The notes: generated from the letters alone by a model not told the origin. A stretch of DNA of 64,000 bases from an uncultured Bacteroidales bacterium (GCA_900315175.1 OMYA01000009.1:62001-126000); one strand, 5' to 3'. Counted from the stretch's first letter, positions 1 through 7,232 are shown. A program made the numbers and translations.

Positions 1-199
1 CATTGGCGTTCAGGCACTTGGCGATGGCGGAGTGAACTGGATATGGTTCATCCTCATCGTGGTGATAGGCCATGTCTTGAACGTTGCGATGTGCGTGCTG
101 GGAGCTTTCGTACATCCTTTGCGACTCAATTTCCTTGAGTTTTTCAAGAATTCAGGTTATGAGGGAACGGGCAGGAAATACAATCCGTTGAAAAATTGA
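1..199 (+). CDS. ntpI: V-type ATP synthase subunit I, C-terminal end (partial)
   Basis: Only the last 65 codons are inside the window, reading from base 2 to the TGA at 197-199. The tail has a membrane helix (FILIVVIGHVLNVAMCVLGAF) followed by VHPLRLNFLEFFKNSG and a short basic end, which is the typical close of the a-type membrane subunit (subunit I) of archaeal/bacterial V-type ATPases. In the family this subunit forms the stator half-channel that carries ions to the rotor ring. The rotor subunit K follows 128 bases downstream, so the ATPase operon continues upstream of the window. Family assignment is from tail similarity and context. Confidence 0.85.
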   Translation, partial: IGVQALGDGGVNWIWFILIVVIGHVLNVAMCVLGAFVHPLRLNFLEFFKNSGYEGTGRKYNPLKN

Positions 200-221
200 C
201 CGTCATGAAAACACACAGACC

Positions 222-273
222 GTCATTTCGACTGGAGCGAAGCGAAAGCATTAACCGCAGGTTAATAAATCTC
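222..273. repeat. Dispersed GTCATTTCGA / GAGCGAAGCG element, single copy
   Basis: Between ntpI and ntpK lies GTCATTTCGACTGGAGCGAAG and, about 30 bases on, AAATCTC. This is related to the GTCATTCCGAGCGAAGCGAGG arms seen at 6834-6866 and 40984-41007. The 9-mer GACCGTCAT is also directly repeated at 198-206 and 218-226. It looks like a solitary arm of the same dispersed repeat family; nothing shows a function. Confidence 0.5.
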
Positions 274-314
274 ATATATTAATGAATAAATGAATATTGA
301 ATTATAAATTTTAA

Positions 315-755
<441 letters not shown>

Positions 756-762
756 ATTCTTT

Positions 763-793
763 CAGAAGACAGAAGTCAGAAGTCAGAAGACAG
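763..793. repeat. Heptanucleotide tandem repeat (CAGAAGW)n
   Basis: Four 7-base units, CAGAAGA-CAGAAGT-CAGAAGT-CAGAAGA, and a partial fifth lie between the ntpK stop and its terminator. This is one of at least eleven 7-bp-period arrays in the window and the only one not directly upstream of a start codon. Confidence 0.85.
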
Positions 794-802
794 TATGTTT
801 TA

Positions 803-829
803 AAGGACACCTTAAGGTGTCCTTTTTTG
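803..829 (+). terminator. Rho-independent terminator after ntpK
   Basis: AAGGACACC and GGTGTCCTT form a perfect stem around a TTAA centre, followed by a run of T. It closes the ATPase operon. Confidence 0.85.
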
Positions 830-846
830 TTTTATAATTAAAAATC

Positions 847-877
847 TTGACATATGGGAAAAATTGTTGTATCTTTG
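847..877 (+). promoter_or_regulatory. Bacteroidetes-type promoter for the DUF4160/DUF2442 pair
   Basis: TTG at 847 and TATCTTTG at 870-877 fit the Bacteroidetes -33/-7 pattern (TTTG, about 19-21 bases, TAnnTTTG). The predicted 5' leader before the ATG at 940 is about 55 bases. Confidence 0.65.
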
Positions 878-939
878 CAGTGTGATTTTGGATTTGATAG
901 TTTGATTTGAATATAAATTGATAAAGAGAGGGAGGTTTT

Positions 940-1230
940 ATGCCAAAAGTCTTAATTTATGCAACCGCAAGGGTTATATGGACGTTCTTGTTTTATGGGA
1001 CAGATTTTAATGAAAATAGGGCACATGTGCATGTCGGTAAAGCTGGAAATGAAAAGTTGTGCAAAATATGGCTTGAGCCAGAGGTTGAAGTGGCAGACAA
1101 GGGTGAACTGATAGACAAACAAATAGCTCAAGTGACATATATTGTGAAAAAATATCATGTTGAATTTTTAGAGCAATGGAAACGTTTTTTGAATGGTGAC
1201 AAAGTTAGAATAATAAGAATTAACAAATAA
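940..1230 (+). CDS. DUF4160 family protein
   Basis: A 96-residue protein. The N-terminal half has the DUF4160 pattern, an aromatic strand (WTFLFYGTDF) followed by RAHVHVGKAG at 27-36, then a WLEPEVEVA strand and a helical end with YHVEFLEQWKRFL. The start is supported by a rare clear Shine-Dalgarno sequence (GGAGG at 931-935, five bases before the ATG). The next gene, a DUF2442 protein, begins directly after the stop codon, and this gene order is widespread in bacteria. Such pairs are often suspected to be toxin-antitoxin-like, but no activity can be read from the sequence. The pair is AT-rich relative to the neighbouring core genes, which suggests an accessory insertion. Confidence 0.8.
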   Translation: MPKVLIYATARVIWTFLFYGTDFNENRAHVHVGKAGNEKLCKIWLEPEVEVADKGELIDKQIAQVTYIVKKYHVEFLEQWKRFLNGDKVRIIRINK

Positions 1231-1497
1231 ATGTACAAAATTGAAGGTTATTGGGATGTTATTCCGCAAATCAAGGAGGTCTCTTTTCCGAAAAGAGGGA
1301 AGATGCAAATCACTTTGAAGGATGGAAGAATTATAATTGTTGCAGTTTCACAGTTTCCGAGTGTAAAGAAACTGAGTATGGAACAGCGCAAGAAATGGTA
1401 CATTTTTGGTAACGGTTTCTCGTTTGAAGACTCCGATGAGGTGATTCATATTGAGCAGATTTTAGGGAATTTTAAAAATTATGCACATGAGGCGTAA
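1231..1497 (+). CDS. DUF2442 family protein
   Basis: An 88-residue protein with the DUF2442 layout: a beta-hairpin with a short turn (MQITLKDGRIIIVAVSQFP), the conserved SMEQRKKWYIFGNG segment at 51-64, and an acidic end (FEDSDEVIHIEQIL) matching the family pattern in which 'D-E-I-S-V-E-x-L' closes the domain. The ATG abuts the TAA of the DUF4160 gene (TAAATG), so the two are likely translationally coupled. Proposed role as partner or antitoxin of the DUF4160 protein is inference from gene pairing only. Confidence 0.78.
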   Translation: MYKIEGYWDVIPQIKEVSFPKRGKMQITLKDGRIIIVAVSQFPSVKKLSMEQRKKWYIFGNGFSFEDSDEVIHIEQILGNFKNYAHEA

Positions 1498-1575
1498 TAC
1501 AACTTTATAAAGTAAGTTTTTACTAAATAGTTTAATTAAGAAACAGAAATAAAATAAAAATAGACATAATTAGAT

Positions 1576-1743
1576 AGCGTTTGTGGCTATCCTTGAAGTC
1601 CAATTTACCACAATGTCCCCGGTTTGAGGGCAAACCTATCAAGGATAAGTTGATTCAAATGCCGTTTCGTTACGGCGTGGGATGACTTGTTAGATAGGTG
1701 GGCGTGGTAACCCGGACTTCAAGCAAGGAATTAGTTCCACGCT
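1576..1743 (+). ncRNA. Structured RNA candidate, 6S-like rod
   Basis: The 320-base gap between the DUF2442 gene and the next lipoprotein folds on itself. CTTGAAGTCC (1592-1601) pairs perfectly with GGACTTCAAG (1714-1723). TTACCAC (1605-1611) pairs with GTGGTAA (1704-1710), ACCTATC (1634-1640) with GATAGGT (1693-1699), and GCCGT (1661-1665) with ACGGC (1672-1676) at the tip. GTGG (1583-1586) and CCAC (1737-1740) can extend the base. The result is a rod of about 170 nt with internal loops, the size and shape of 6S RNA. No open reading frame explains it. Assignment to 6S or the Bacteroidales-1 class is inference; strand is assumed from the gene direction around it. Confidence 0.55.
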
Positions 1744-1818
1744 GTTTTTGTTGCCTTAAGAAATTAACTTATTTATAACTATAGAAGTTGCTCCCGACAC
1801 AAATTTAGGGATTGTATC

Positions 1819-2598
1819 ATGAAAAATTTGTTTTGCATTCTCGGAATTTGTTTGATAATTACATCTTGCACATCTTCGGTTTACTATCAAATGTATCAAA
1901 CAAAAGCATTGACCAATGATATCACCGTCAACGATGATGCAATAGTGTTTGAAGATGACAACTGTATCATATCGTATGACTTCTGGGGAGAGAACGGAGA
2001 TATTGGTTTTGATATTTACAACAAAAACTCCGAAAATTTATATCTGCATTTAGATGAATGCTTTTTCGTAAAAAATGGATATGCATATGATTATTATCAA
2101 AACAGAATATTCTCAAGCAGCAGTACATCTGTTTTGTCTGCATCAATCTCATATACTTCTGGCAGTTTCTCAGCCGCTGAAAAAAGAATAATTTGCATTC
2201 CACCACAAAGTTCAAAAATAGTATCTGAATATACCATAAATGAACAACCATATAAAGATTGTGACATCGTTTTTTATCCTGGCAAAAAAGATAACAACAC
2301 ACTTGACTTTACAAAAGATAACAGTCCAATTGTTTTTGGCAATAAATTAGCTTATTCCATTGGCGATTCTGAAACAATAATCAGAATCAACAACGATTTT
2401 TATGTTTCGAAAATTTCAAATTATCCAATTGATTTAATTATGATTGAAGTTCCTGTGGAAATATGCGGCAAGAAAATTCCTTACAAAACAGAGCGTGTTT
2501 TCAAAAACTCTGGTCCAACACAGTTTTATATTCAATATAACTACGATTATCGGTACGATGATAAGCCCAACAATCCTATGTATTATGAACAATATTAA
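1819..2598 (+). CDS. Lipoprotein of unknown function
   Basis: A 259-residue protein with a lipoprotein signal: a short basic start, a hydrophobic run, then LIITSC with the lipidated cysteine at 17. The mature part is mostly beta-strand in character, rich in Asn, Asp, Tyr and Ile, without a domain I can name. The region around 105-150 (a Ser-rich segment, then RIICIPPQSSKIV) resembles many uncharacterised Bacteroides lipoproteins. The codons are markedly AT-rich compared with prmC and dnaA nearby, in keeping with an accessory gene. It is monocistronic, ending at a strong bidirectional terminator. Confidence 0.75.
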   Translation: MKNLFCILGICLIITSCTSSVYYQMYQTKALTNDITVNDDAIVFEDDNCIISYDFWGENGDIGFDIYNKNSENLYLHLDECFFVKNGYAYDYYQNRIFSSSSTSVLSASISYTSGSFSAAEKRIICIPPQSSKIVSEYTINEQPYKDCDIVFYPGKKDNNTLDFTKDNSPIVFGNKLAYSIGDSETIIRINNDFYVSKISNYPIDLIMIEVPVEICGKKIPYKTERVFKNSGPTQFYIQYNYDYRYDDKPNNPMYYEQY

Positions 2599-2615
2599 TT
2601 CTCGCATAATAAAAT

Positions 2616-2655
2616 AAAAAAGAAGAAATCTCAGATTGGAGGTTTCTTCTTTTTT
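2616..2655. terminator. Bidirectional terminator between lipoprotein gene and prmC
   Basis: A13-bp perfect stem (2616-2628 with 2643-2655; A-rich on one arm, T-rich on the other) with a 14-base loop separates two converging genes and overlaps the prmC stop codon by two bases. It would end transcripts from both sides. Confidence 0.85.
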
Positions 2656-3535
2656 ATCTTCTTGCCCTCAAAATCCTCTCTCTCTCCCTGAAATCTCTGA
2701 TAATTTCAACGTTTTTAAAACCTTCTGAATGGCACAATTCAGCCGTCTCCTTGCCGAATTTCTCGTTGATTTCAAACCATACCTCACCATTGGGTTTCAA
2801 TGCCTTCTGTGCGAATTCCAAAATCTTTCTGTAGAAAACCAATGGGTCGTTGTCGCTGACGAAAAGGGCGGTGGAAGGCTCGTAATCCAGGACGTTGGCG
2901 CGCATTTCGGATTTTTCGCTCTCGCAGACGTATGGCGGGTTGCTGACAATGATATCGAACTGTCCGTTTAATAAATCCCGGTTTTGAGGGTTTAAGATAT
3001 CATCTTTTATAAAGGTAACGCTAACCTCGTTGGCCTCGGCATTCTTTTTTGCCACCTCCAACGCCTTTTCAGAAATGTCAACGGCGGTAACGTCGCTGTC
3101 TGGTATCAATTTTGCGAGACTGATGGCGATGCAACCAGAACCGGTGCCGATGTCCAAAACATTGTATCCTGTAGGGACAAGGCATGCCTTGTCCCTACAG
3201 GATACAATCATATTCACAATCTCCTCGGTTTCCGGCCTTGGAATGAGTACATTCTCATTCACAAAAAACCGCATCCCGCAGAATTCCGTCTCACCTATTA
3301 TATATTGTACGGGCTTGTTTTTCAGCAATTCCTTCACCGCAAAATGCAACGTCAACAGCTCCGATTCACTCAAACGCAGGTCGGGCTCCAATGCGATTTT
3401 CATTCTGTCAATATTGAAATAATGTTCCAATAATATCATTATCAATGCGTTGGCTTCGTCGGAGCCGTAAAGCTTCTCCAACTCGCCAGCATAATACTTG
3501 CGACAATCCCGAACTAAATTTGATGACATTTTCAT
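2654..3535 (-). CDS. prmC: Peptide chain release factor N5-glutamine methyltransferase PrmC
   Basis: A 293-residue SAM-dependent methyltransferase that methylates the Gln of the GGQ motif in release factors RF1/RF2. The N-terminal helical domain (1-95) is followed by IPRPETEE (98-105), the SAM-binding loop DIGTGSG (128-134), and the catalytic NPPY (199-202), which is diagnostic for the family. Start at 3535 or the second Met at 3529 are both possible; a TAATTTTG element at 3540-3547 would give an almost leaderless mRNA. Oddly, residues 110-125, the linker before the SAM loop, are encoded by a 48-bp perfect palindrome (separate entry); reading frame and all motifs stay intact. Confidence 0.93.
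   Translation of the reverse strand: MKMSSNLVRDCRKYYAGELEKLYGSDEANALIMILLEHYFNIDRMKIALEPDLRLSESELLTLHFAVKELLKNKPVQYIIGETEFCGMRFFVNENVLIPRPETEEIVNMIVSCRDKACLVPTGYNVLDIGTGSGCIAISLAKLIPDSDVTAVDISEKALEVAKKNAEANEVSVTFIKDDILNPQNRDLLNGQFDIIVSNPPYVCESEKSEMRANVLDYEPSTALFVSDNDPLVFYRKILEFAQKALKPNGEVWFEINEKFGKETAELCHSEGFKNVEIIRDFRERERILRARR
3161..3208. repeat. 48-bp perfect palindrome inside prmC
   Basis: Two 24-base arms (3161-3184 and 3185-3208) are exact reverse complements with no loop; the centre is GGCATGCC. The inner part reads GTAGGGACAAGGC and its complement. The layout GTAGRGAC...GTCYCTAC is shared with the stem at 7204-7232. It lies in frame in the PrmC linker between the PETEE motif and the SAM loop, adding only about five residues relative to E. 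coli PrmC. Confidence 0.9.
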
Positions 3536-3539
3536 GCTA

Positions 3540-3547
3540 CAAAATTA
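3540..3547 (-). promoter_or_regulatory. -7 element upstream of prmC
   Basis: Reads TAATTTTG on the minus strand, five bases before the prmC start. It fits TAnnTTTG; no clear -33 box. Confidence 0.45.
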
Positions 3548-3553
3548 TAAAAA

Positions 3554-3666
3554 AATGTGATTCGCTGTCGCGAAATGTGATTCTCCCTTCGGTCGGAATG
3601 TGCTGCTTCGCAGAATGTGTACACATTGGAGCAAAGCGACCACATTGCACGATAGTGCATCACATT
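3554..3666. repeat. AATGTG array with central dyad
   Basis: Four AATGTG units (3554, 3574, 3597, 3614) are followed by three in inverted orientation, CACATT (3622, 3641, 3661), spaced about 15-23 bases. The fourth and fifth units form the palindrome AATGTGTACACATT at 3614-3627. Spacers are small imperfect hairpins around TTCG, for example CTGCTTCGCAG. It fills the gap between the divergent prmC and YigZ-family genes. Confidence 0.8.
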
Positions 3667-3701
3667 GTGAGCGAAGCGAATATAATATTTAAAATTTTTG
3701 T

Positions 3702-3709
3702 ATCTTTGC
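3702..3709 (+). promoter_or_regulatory. -7 element for the YigZ-family gene
   Basis: TATCTTTG, a perfect TAnnTTTG box, ends only 14 bases before the likely TTG start codon, so the transcript would have a very short leader. Confidence 0.6.
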
Positions 3710-3722
3710 AAAAATTTAAACA

Positions 3723-4337
3723 TTGTTATTCGAGGATTCATATAAAATAGTGACCACAAAAGGCGAGGGGCTCTACAAGGAGAAGGGTTCCAAGTTCATC
3801 GCTGAGGCGTTTCCGGTGCATTCGGAGGTGGAGGTGAAGGAGCGTGTCGCTGAGATTCGCAAAAAGTATTTCGATGCTAAACATCACTGCTACGCTTTCA
3901 TGATCGGACCCGACAAGGCGTGCTACCGCTCGAGTGACGACGGCGAGCCATCGGGAACCGCCGGCAAACCTATTCTGAACCAGATCCTCTCAAAAGACGT
4001 CACCAACGTCTGTGTGGTGGTTACCCGTTATTTCGGCGGACAGCTGCTTGGCGTGCCGGGACTCATCAATGCATATAAAACCTCAGCAAGAGAAGCGCTT
4101 GACAACTGTACCGTTGTTGAGAAAACTATCGATGAGGTCTACTCACTCGAGTTCGACTACCCGCTCCTCAACGAGGTGATGCGTATCCTCAAAGACGAAA
4201 ATCTCGAACAACAGAACTCGAAATTTGAAATGAATTGTTATCTTGAAATATCAATAAGACAAAGCGATTCCGATAGAATTATTGAAAAACTGAAGCGAAT
4301 CTACGGAGTTGGTGTAAAATACCTTAAAACCGTTTAA
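3723..4337 (+). CDS. yigZ: YigZ / IMPACT (UPF0029) family protein
   Basis: A 204-residue cytosolic protein. The N-terminal UPF0029/Impact domain has HHCYAFMIG (54-62), SSDDGEPSGTAGKPIL (70-85), and VVTRYFGGQLLGVPGL (99-114), the family signature. The C-terminal part (135-204) matches the second ferredoxin-like domain (DUF1949) of YigZ. The family resembles the IMPACT regulator of translation and a fragment of EF-G; the bacterial role is not established. No in-frame ATG precedes the conserved region, so a TTG at 3723 is chosen. An extended stem-loop follows the stop codon, then dnaA. Confidence 0.9.
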   Translation: MLFEDSYKIVTTKGEGLYKEKGSKFIAEAFPVHSEVEVKERVAEIRKKYFDAKHHCYAFMIGPDKACYRSSDDGEPSGTAGKPILNQILSKDVTNVCVVVTRYFGGQLLGVPGLINAYKTSAREALDNCTVVEKTIDEVYSLEFDYPLLNEVMRILKDENLEQQNSKFEMNCYLEISIRQSDSDRIIEKLKRIYGVGVKYLKTV

Positions 4338-4344
4338 AATCAGT

Positions 4345-4391
4345 AAATTACGCATATTTTTGGCCAAAAATACGCCTTTGCCTCGTAATTT
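4345..4391. other. Nested stem-loop between the YigZ-family gene and dnaA
   Basis: TATTTTTGGCCAAAAATA (4355-4372) is a perfect palindrome, and it is enclosed by AAATTACG (4345-4352) with CGTAATTT (4384-4391). It may terminate the upstream transcript, although no T run follows. The rest of the gap to dnaA (4392-4522) is AT-rich; I see no DnaA boxes (TTATNCACA) in it. Confidence 0.5.
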
Positions 4392-4522
4392 AAAACGAAA
4401 ATAATTAAAAGTCAATACAAAAAAATATTTTTTATTAACTTTTTTATGTTGATATTTGTAACATCGTTTGAACAAAAAAACGAGCATTATAATCAATTGA
4501 TATTTATATAGTTGAGTTTTTG

Positions 4523-5959
4523 ATGAGTAAAAATTTGTACGAAATATGGGATGAATGTCTCGCGATGATTCGGGAGAACGTTCCGGCGCAAGCTTACTCG
4601 ACTTGGTTCGAGCCGATTAAGCCTGAGGACTACCGGAACGGTCTGCTGACTATTAAGGTGCCGTCCGAATTTTTCTGCGAATATCTCGAAACTCATTATA
4701 TAAAAGTCATAAAATCAACACTTCGCAAAGTCCTCGGACCTGAGTGTAAACTCGAGTATAGCGTCTTGATGGATAACGACCAGAACCGTCCGCTGGTGGT
4801 GAAACAGCCGTCGGTTGACCGCACCAACACCAAGAATCCGCCTAAGCAGATTCAGATTGACTTCGAGAATCCTGAGCAGAAAGTGCTGAATCCATTCGCA
4901 TTGCCGGGTATCAAGAAGGTGAATATCGAGTCGAACCTCAACGAAAACTACTGCATGGATAACTTCGTGGTGGGTGACTGCAACCGTCTCGCTTACGAGG
5001 CGGGTCTCACCATCGCGAAAAACCCCGGCCGCACAGCATTCAACCCGATGTTTGTGTTCAGCCCGACAGGCATGGGAAAGACCCATGTATGCCAGGCTAT
5101 CGGTCTCGAAACGAAGAAACATCACCCTGAACTGACTGTTTTGTACGTCAACGCAGAGCAGTTCCTGATGCAGTTCCAGGCAGCGTGCCGTAACAACAGC
5201 TCGAAGAGCAGTCGCGACGATTTTGTGCGTTTCTACCAGATGATCGACGTTCTCATCATCGACGATATCCAGTTCCTTTCGGGCAAACCGAAGACGCAGG
5301 ATACTCTTTTCCATATCTTCAACCACTTGCAGCAGACCGGCAAGCAGCTTATCTTTACCTGCGACAAGCCGCCGGCGGAGATTAAAGACATGGAGCAGCG
5401 CCTCATCTCACGTTTCAAATGGGGACTCTCTGCAGAGATGACATTGCCTGACGTCGAGACACGACGCAACATCCTGAAACGCAAGGCTTACAACGAAGGT
5501 GTGGAGCTTCCTGACGATGTGGTGAACTACATCGCAGAACATATCAAAACCAACGTGCGCGAGATGGAAGGCTTCCTGATTTCTCTCATCGCACAGTCGT
5601 CGCTGAACAGGAAATCAATCACCATAAGCCTCGCAAAGCAGATGGTGGAGCGTTTTGTCAACAACTCAAACCGCGAGATTACCATCACCTATATCATCAA
5701 TTCGGTGTGCGAGGAGATGGGCACATCGCAGGCCGATTTCTTCACCAAGTCGAGGAAACGCAACATCGTGCAGGCGCGCCAACTCTCAATGTATTTCTCG
5801 AAAAAATACACCAAGGCACCTCTTATCACCATCGGAGAACAATGTGGAGGTAAGGATCACGCCACTGTCATACACTCGCTTAAGACTGTCACCAACCTTC
5901 TCGAGACCGACAAGCAGTTCCGTGCTATCGCCGACAAGATTGAGCAGACACTTCTATAA
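4523..5959 (+). CDS. dnaA: Chromosomal replication initiator DnaA
   Basis: A 478-residue initiator that binds DnaA boxes at oriC and melts the origin with ATP. Domain I (about 1-80) starts IWDECLAMIRENVPAQAYSTW; a variable linker (85-135) leads to the AAA+ core with Walker A SPTGMGKTH (180-188) and Walker B LIIDDIQF (244-251). The C-terminal domain IV carries the DNA-binding signature GGKDHATVIHSL. The ATG at 4523 is preferred to the TTG one codon upstream. The Walker A loop reads S-P-T-G-M-G-K-T rather than the more common G-G-x-G-L-G-K-T. The next gene begins 6 bases after the stop. No origin features were found around it. Confidence 0.96.
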   Translation: MSKNLYEIWDECLAMIRENVPAQAYSTWFEPIKPEDYRNGLLTIKVPSEFFCEYLETHYIKVIKSTLRKVLGPECKLEYSVLMDNDQNRPLVVKQPSVDRTNTKNPPKQIQIDFENPEQKVLNPFALPGIKKVNIESNLNENYCMDNFVVGDCNRLAYEAGLTIAKNPGRTAFNPMFVFSPTGMGKTHVCQAIGLETKKHHPELTVLYVNAEQFLMQFQAACRNNSSKSSRDDFVRFYQMIDVLIIDDIQFLSGKPKTQDTLFHIFNHLQQTGKQLIFTCDKPPAEIKDMEQRLISRFKWGLSAEMTLPDVETRRNILKRKAYNEGVELPDDVVNYIAEHIKTNVREMEGFLISLIAQSSLNRKSITISLAKQMVERFVNNSNREITITYIINSVCEEMGTSQADFFTKSRKRNIVQARQLSMYFSKKYTKAPLITIGEQCGGKDHATVIHSLKTVTNLLETDKQFRAIADKIEQTLL

Positions 5960-5965
5960 ATCATT

Positions 5966-6703
5966 ATGAATCAACAATTTGGGAAACTATATCTTCTTCC
6001 TGCGCTGCTTGGTGCCACCTCGGCGGAACAGGTTATTCCTGCAGGAACACTCGAAATAGTGAGGACGCTGCGCTTTTTCGTGGTCGAAAACGTGCGCACG
6101 GCTCGCCGCATGCTCAGCAAGATGCACATGCCTTGTCCTATCGACGAGCTTGAATTCGTTGAACTCGACAAGCATAATCCGCAGAATCCCGATTTGTTGA
6201 CATATCTCGGCAAAGCCCTCGACGGGCAGGATGTCGGACTGATGTCGGAGGCGGGCACTCCTTGTGTCGCCGACCCTGGCGCCCTGATAGTGGAACTCGC
6301 CCATCAGGCAGGTATTCAGGTGGTGCCGCTCACTGGCCCCAACGCCATGATCCTCGCTCTCATAGCGTCAGGTTTCAACGGACAGTCGTTTTGTTTCCAT
6401 GGCTATCTCCCAATCAAGAACCCGGAACGTGTGCAGAAGATAAAATCTCTGGAGAGACAGTCAATTGCCAACGACGAGACGGAGCTTTTCATCGAGACGC
6501 CTTTCCGCAACAACGCCATGATTGAGGAATTGACAAAGAATTGTCATCCCAACACCATGCTCTGCGTGGCATCGAATATCACCATGGACGATGAGAAGAT
6601 AGTCAGCAAGCCTATCTCTGAATGGAAAAAAATGAAATACGACTGGAATAAGAAGCCTGCGGTGTTTTTGCTTTATTCTGATAAAAACCGAAAAAGATAT
6701 TGA
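5966..6703 (+). CDS. RsmI-like tetrapyrrole (corrin/porphyrin) methylase family protein
   Basis: A 245-residue SAM-dependent methylase of the family that includes RsmI, which 2'-O-methylates C1402 of 16S rRNA. Visible motifs are SEAGTPCVADPG (94-105), PLTGPNAMILALIASG (121-136), and FHGYLPI (144-150). The usual N-terminal glycine loop (TPIGN) of true RsmI is replaced by LPALLGAT, and the C-terminal region ends early, so this looks like the Bacteroidetes paralogue rather than RsmI itself; substrate unknown. It lies 6 bases after dnaA and is probably cotranscribed. Its TGA overlaps the left arm of a dispersed repeat. Confidence 0.82.
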   Translation: MNQQFGKLYLLPALLGATSAEQVIPAGTLEIVRTLRFFVVENVRTARRMLSKMHMPCPIDELEFVELDKHNPQNPDLLTYLGKALDGQDVGLMSEAGTPCVADPGALIVELAHQAGIQVVPLTGPNAMILALIASGFNGQSFCFHGYLPIKNPERVQKIKSLERQSIANDETELFIETPFRNNAMIEELTKNCHPNTMLCVASNITMDDEKIVSKPISEWKKMKYDWNKKPAVFLLYSDKNRKRY

Positions 6704-6866
6704 GATTCCTCACTTCGCTTCGTTACATTCGGAATGACAATTCATTAATGATTATAAATGAGGCGCGGTTTGTAAGTTCTTACAATTCAGTAAGTTCCCG
6801 CATACCGCGCCGTTTTATTTCCCCGCCGGGGCTGTCATTCCGAGCCCCGAAGGGGCGAGGAATCTC
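6702..6866. repeat. Nested inverted-repeat element, copy 1
   Basis: Outer arms GAGATTCCTC (6702-6711) and GAGGAATCTC (6857-6866) are perfect complements; CGGAATGAC (6730-6738) pairs with GTCATTCCG (6834-6842); an inner GC-rich pair GGCGCGGT (6762-6769) and ACCGCGCC (6804-6811) encloses a core with GTTCTTAC. A copy with the same plan in the opposite orientation lies at 40877-41007. No coding sequence; it overlaps the stop codons of both flanking convergent genes and may act as a terminator. Confidence 0.8.
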
Positions 6867-7185
6867 ATATAAGCTTTCTTAACATCGTAAACACACTCTG
6901 TTCTGCCGCCTGGAATTTCCCGTCAGCGAAGAACACCTTTTTCATTCTCTCGAAATGATTCTGCCGGTCGAGCTCGTCTTTGATATATATTGCCTTATGT
7001 TCGCGAATCGTCTCGATTCTTGTCGTCGCGTTGTCCGCCTCGAAGCCGTTGTAAATCCTTACAAACGTCTGCGGATCGGTATGCGCACCGATGGCGATAA
7101 GCTCCTGCTTTGTGATGTCGAAATCCGCATCAGCCGCTATCAACAGGCAATAGATTTCGAATTCCTCTTTAGATAAATTTTTCAT
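6865..7185 (-). CDS. Small helical cytosolic protein, possibly TerB-like
   Basis: A 106-residue, charged, all-helical protein without signal or membrane segment. The run YCLLIAADADFDITKQEL (12-29), with acidic residues at the end of the first helix, and the closing AEQSVFTMLRKL recall the TerB (tellurite-resistance B/DjlA N-terminal) helical fold. That assignment is weak. It is convergent with the RsmI-like gene and downstream of the POT transporter on the same strand, separated by a stem-loop and a 7-bp repeat array. Function not recognised. Confidence 0.65.
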   Translation of the reverse strand: MKNLSKEEFEIYCLLIAADADFDITKQELIAIGAHTDPQTFVRIYNGFEADNATTRIETIREHKAIYIKDELDRQNHFERMKKVFFADGKFQAAEQSVFTMLRKLI

Positions 7186-7203
7186 AAATCATTTTTTAAA
7201 AAT

Positions 7204-7232
7204 GTAGAGACGTCATACCATGGCGTCTCTAC
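7204..7232. repeat. GTAGAGACG stem-loop
   Basis: GTAGAGACG (7204-7212) and CGTCTCTAC (7224-7232) form a perfect 9-bp stem with an 11-base loop. Same design as the palindrome inside prmC (GTAGGGAC...GTCCCTAC) and, more loosely, the stem at 34184-34203. It may also terminate the POT transcript. Confidence 0.75.

Noticed and set aside
4338..4522. oriC next to dnaA
   Set aside because: AT-rich, but no TTATNCACA boxes or iteron pattern; in Bacteroidota dnaA is often far from the origin.
6702..6866. Insertion sequence or integron attC site
   Set aside because: No transposase or integrase; the nested stems lack the attC core sites; it is better called a non-coding repeat.
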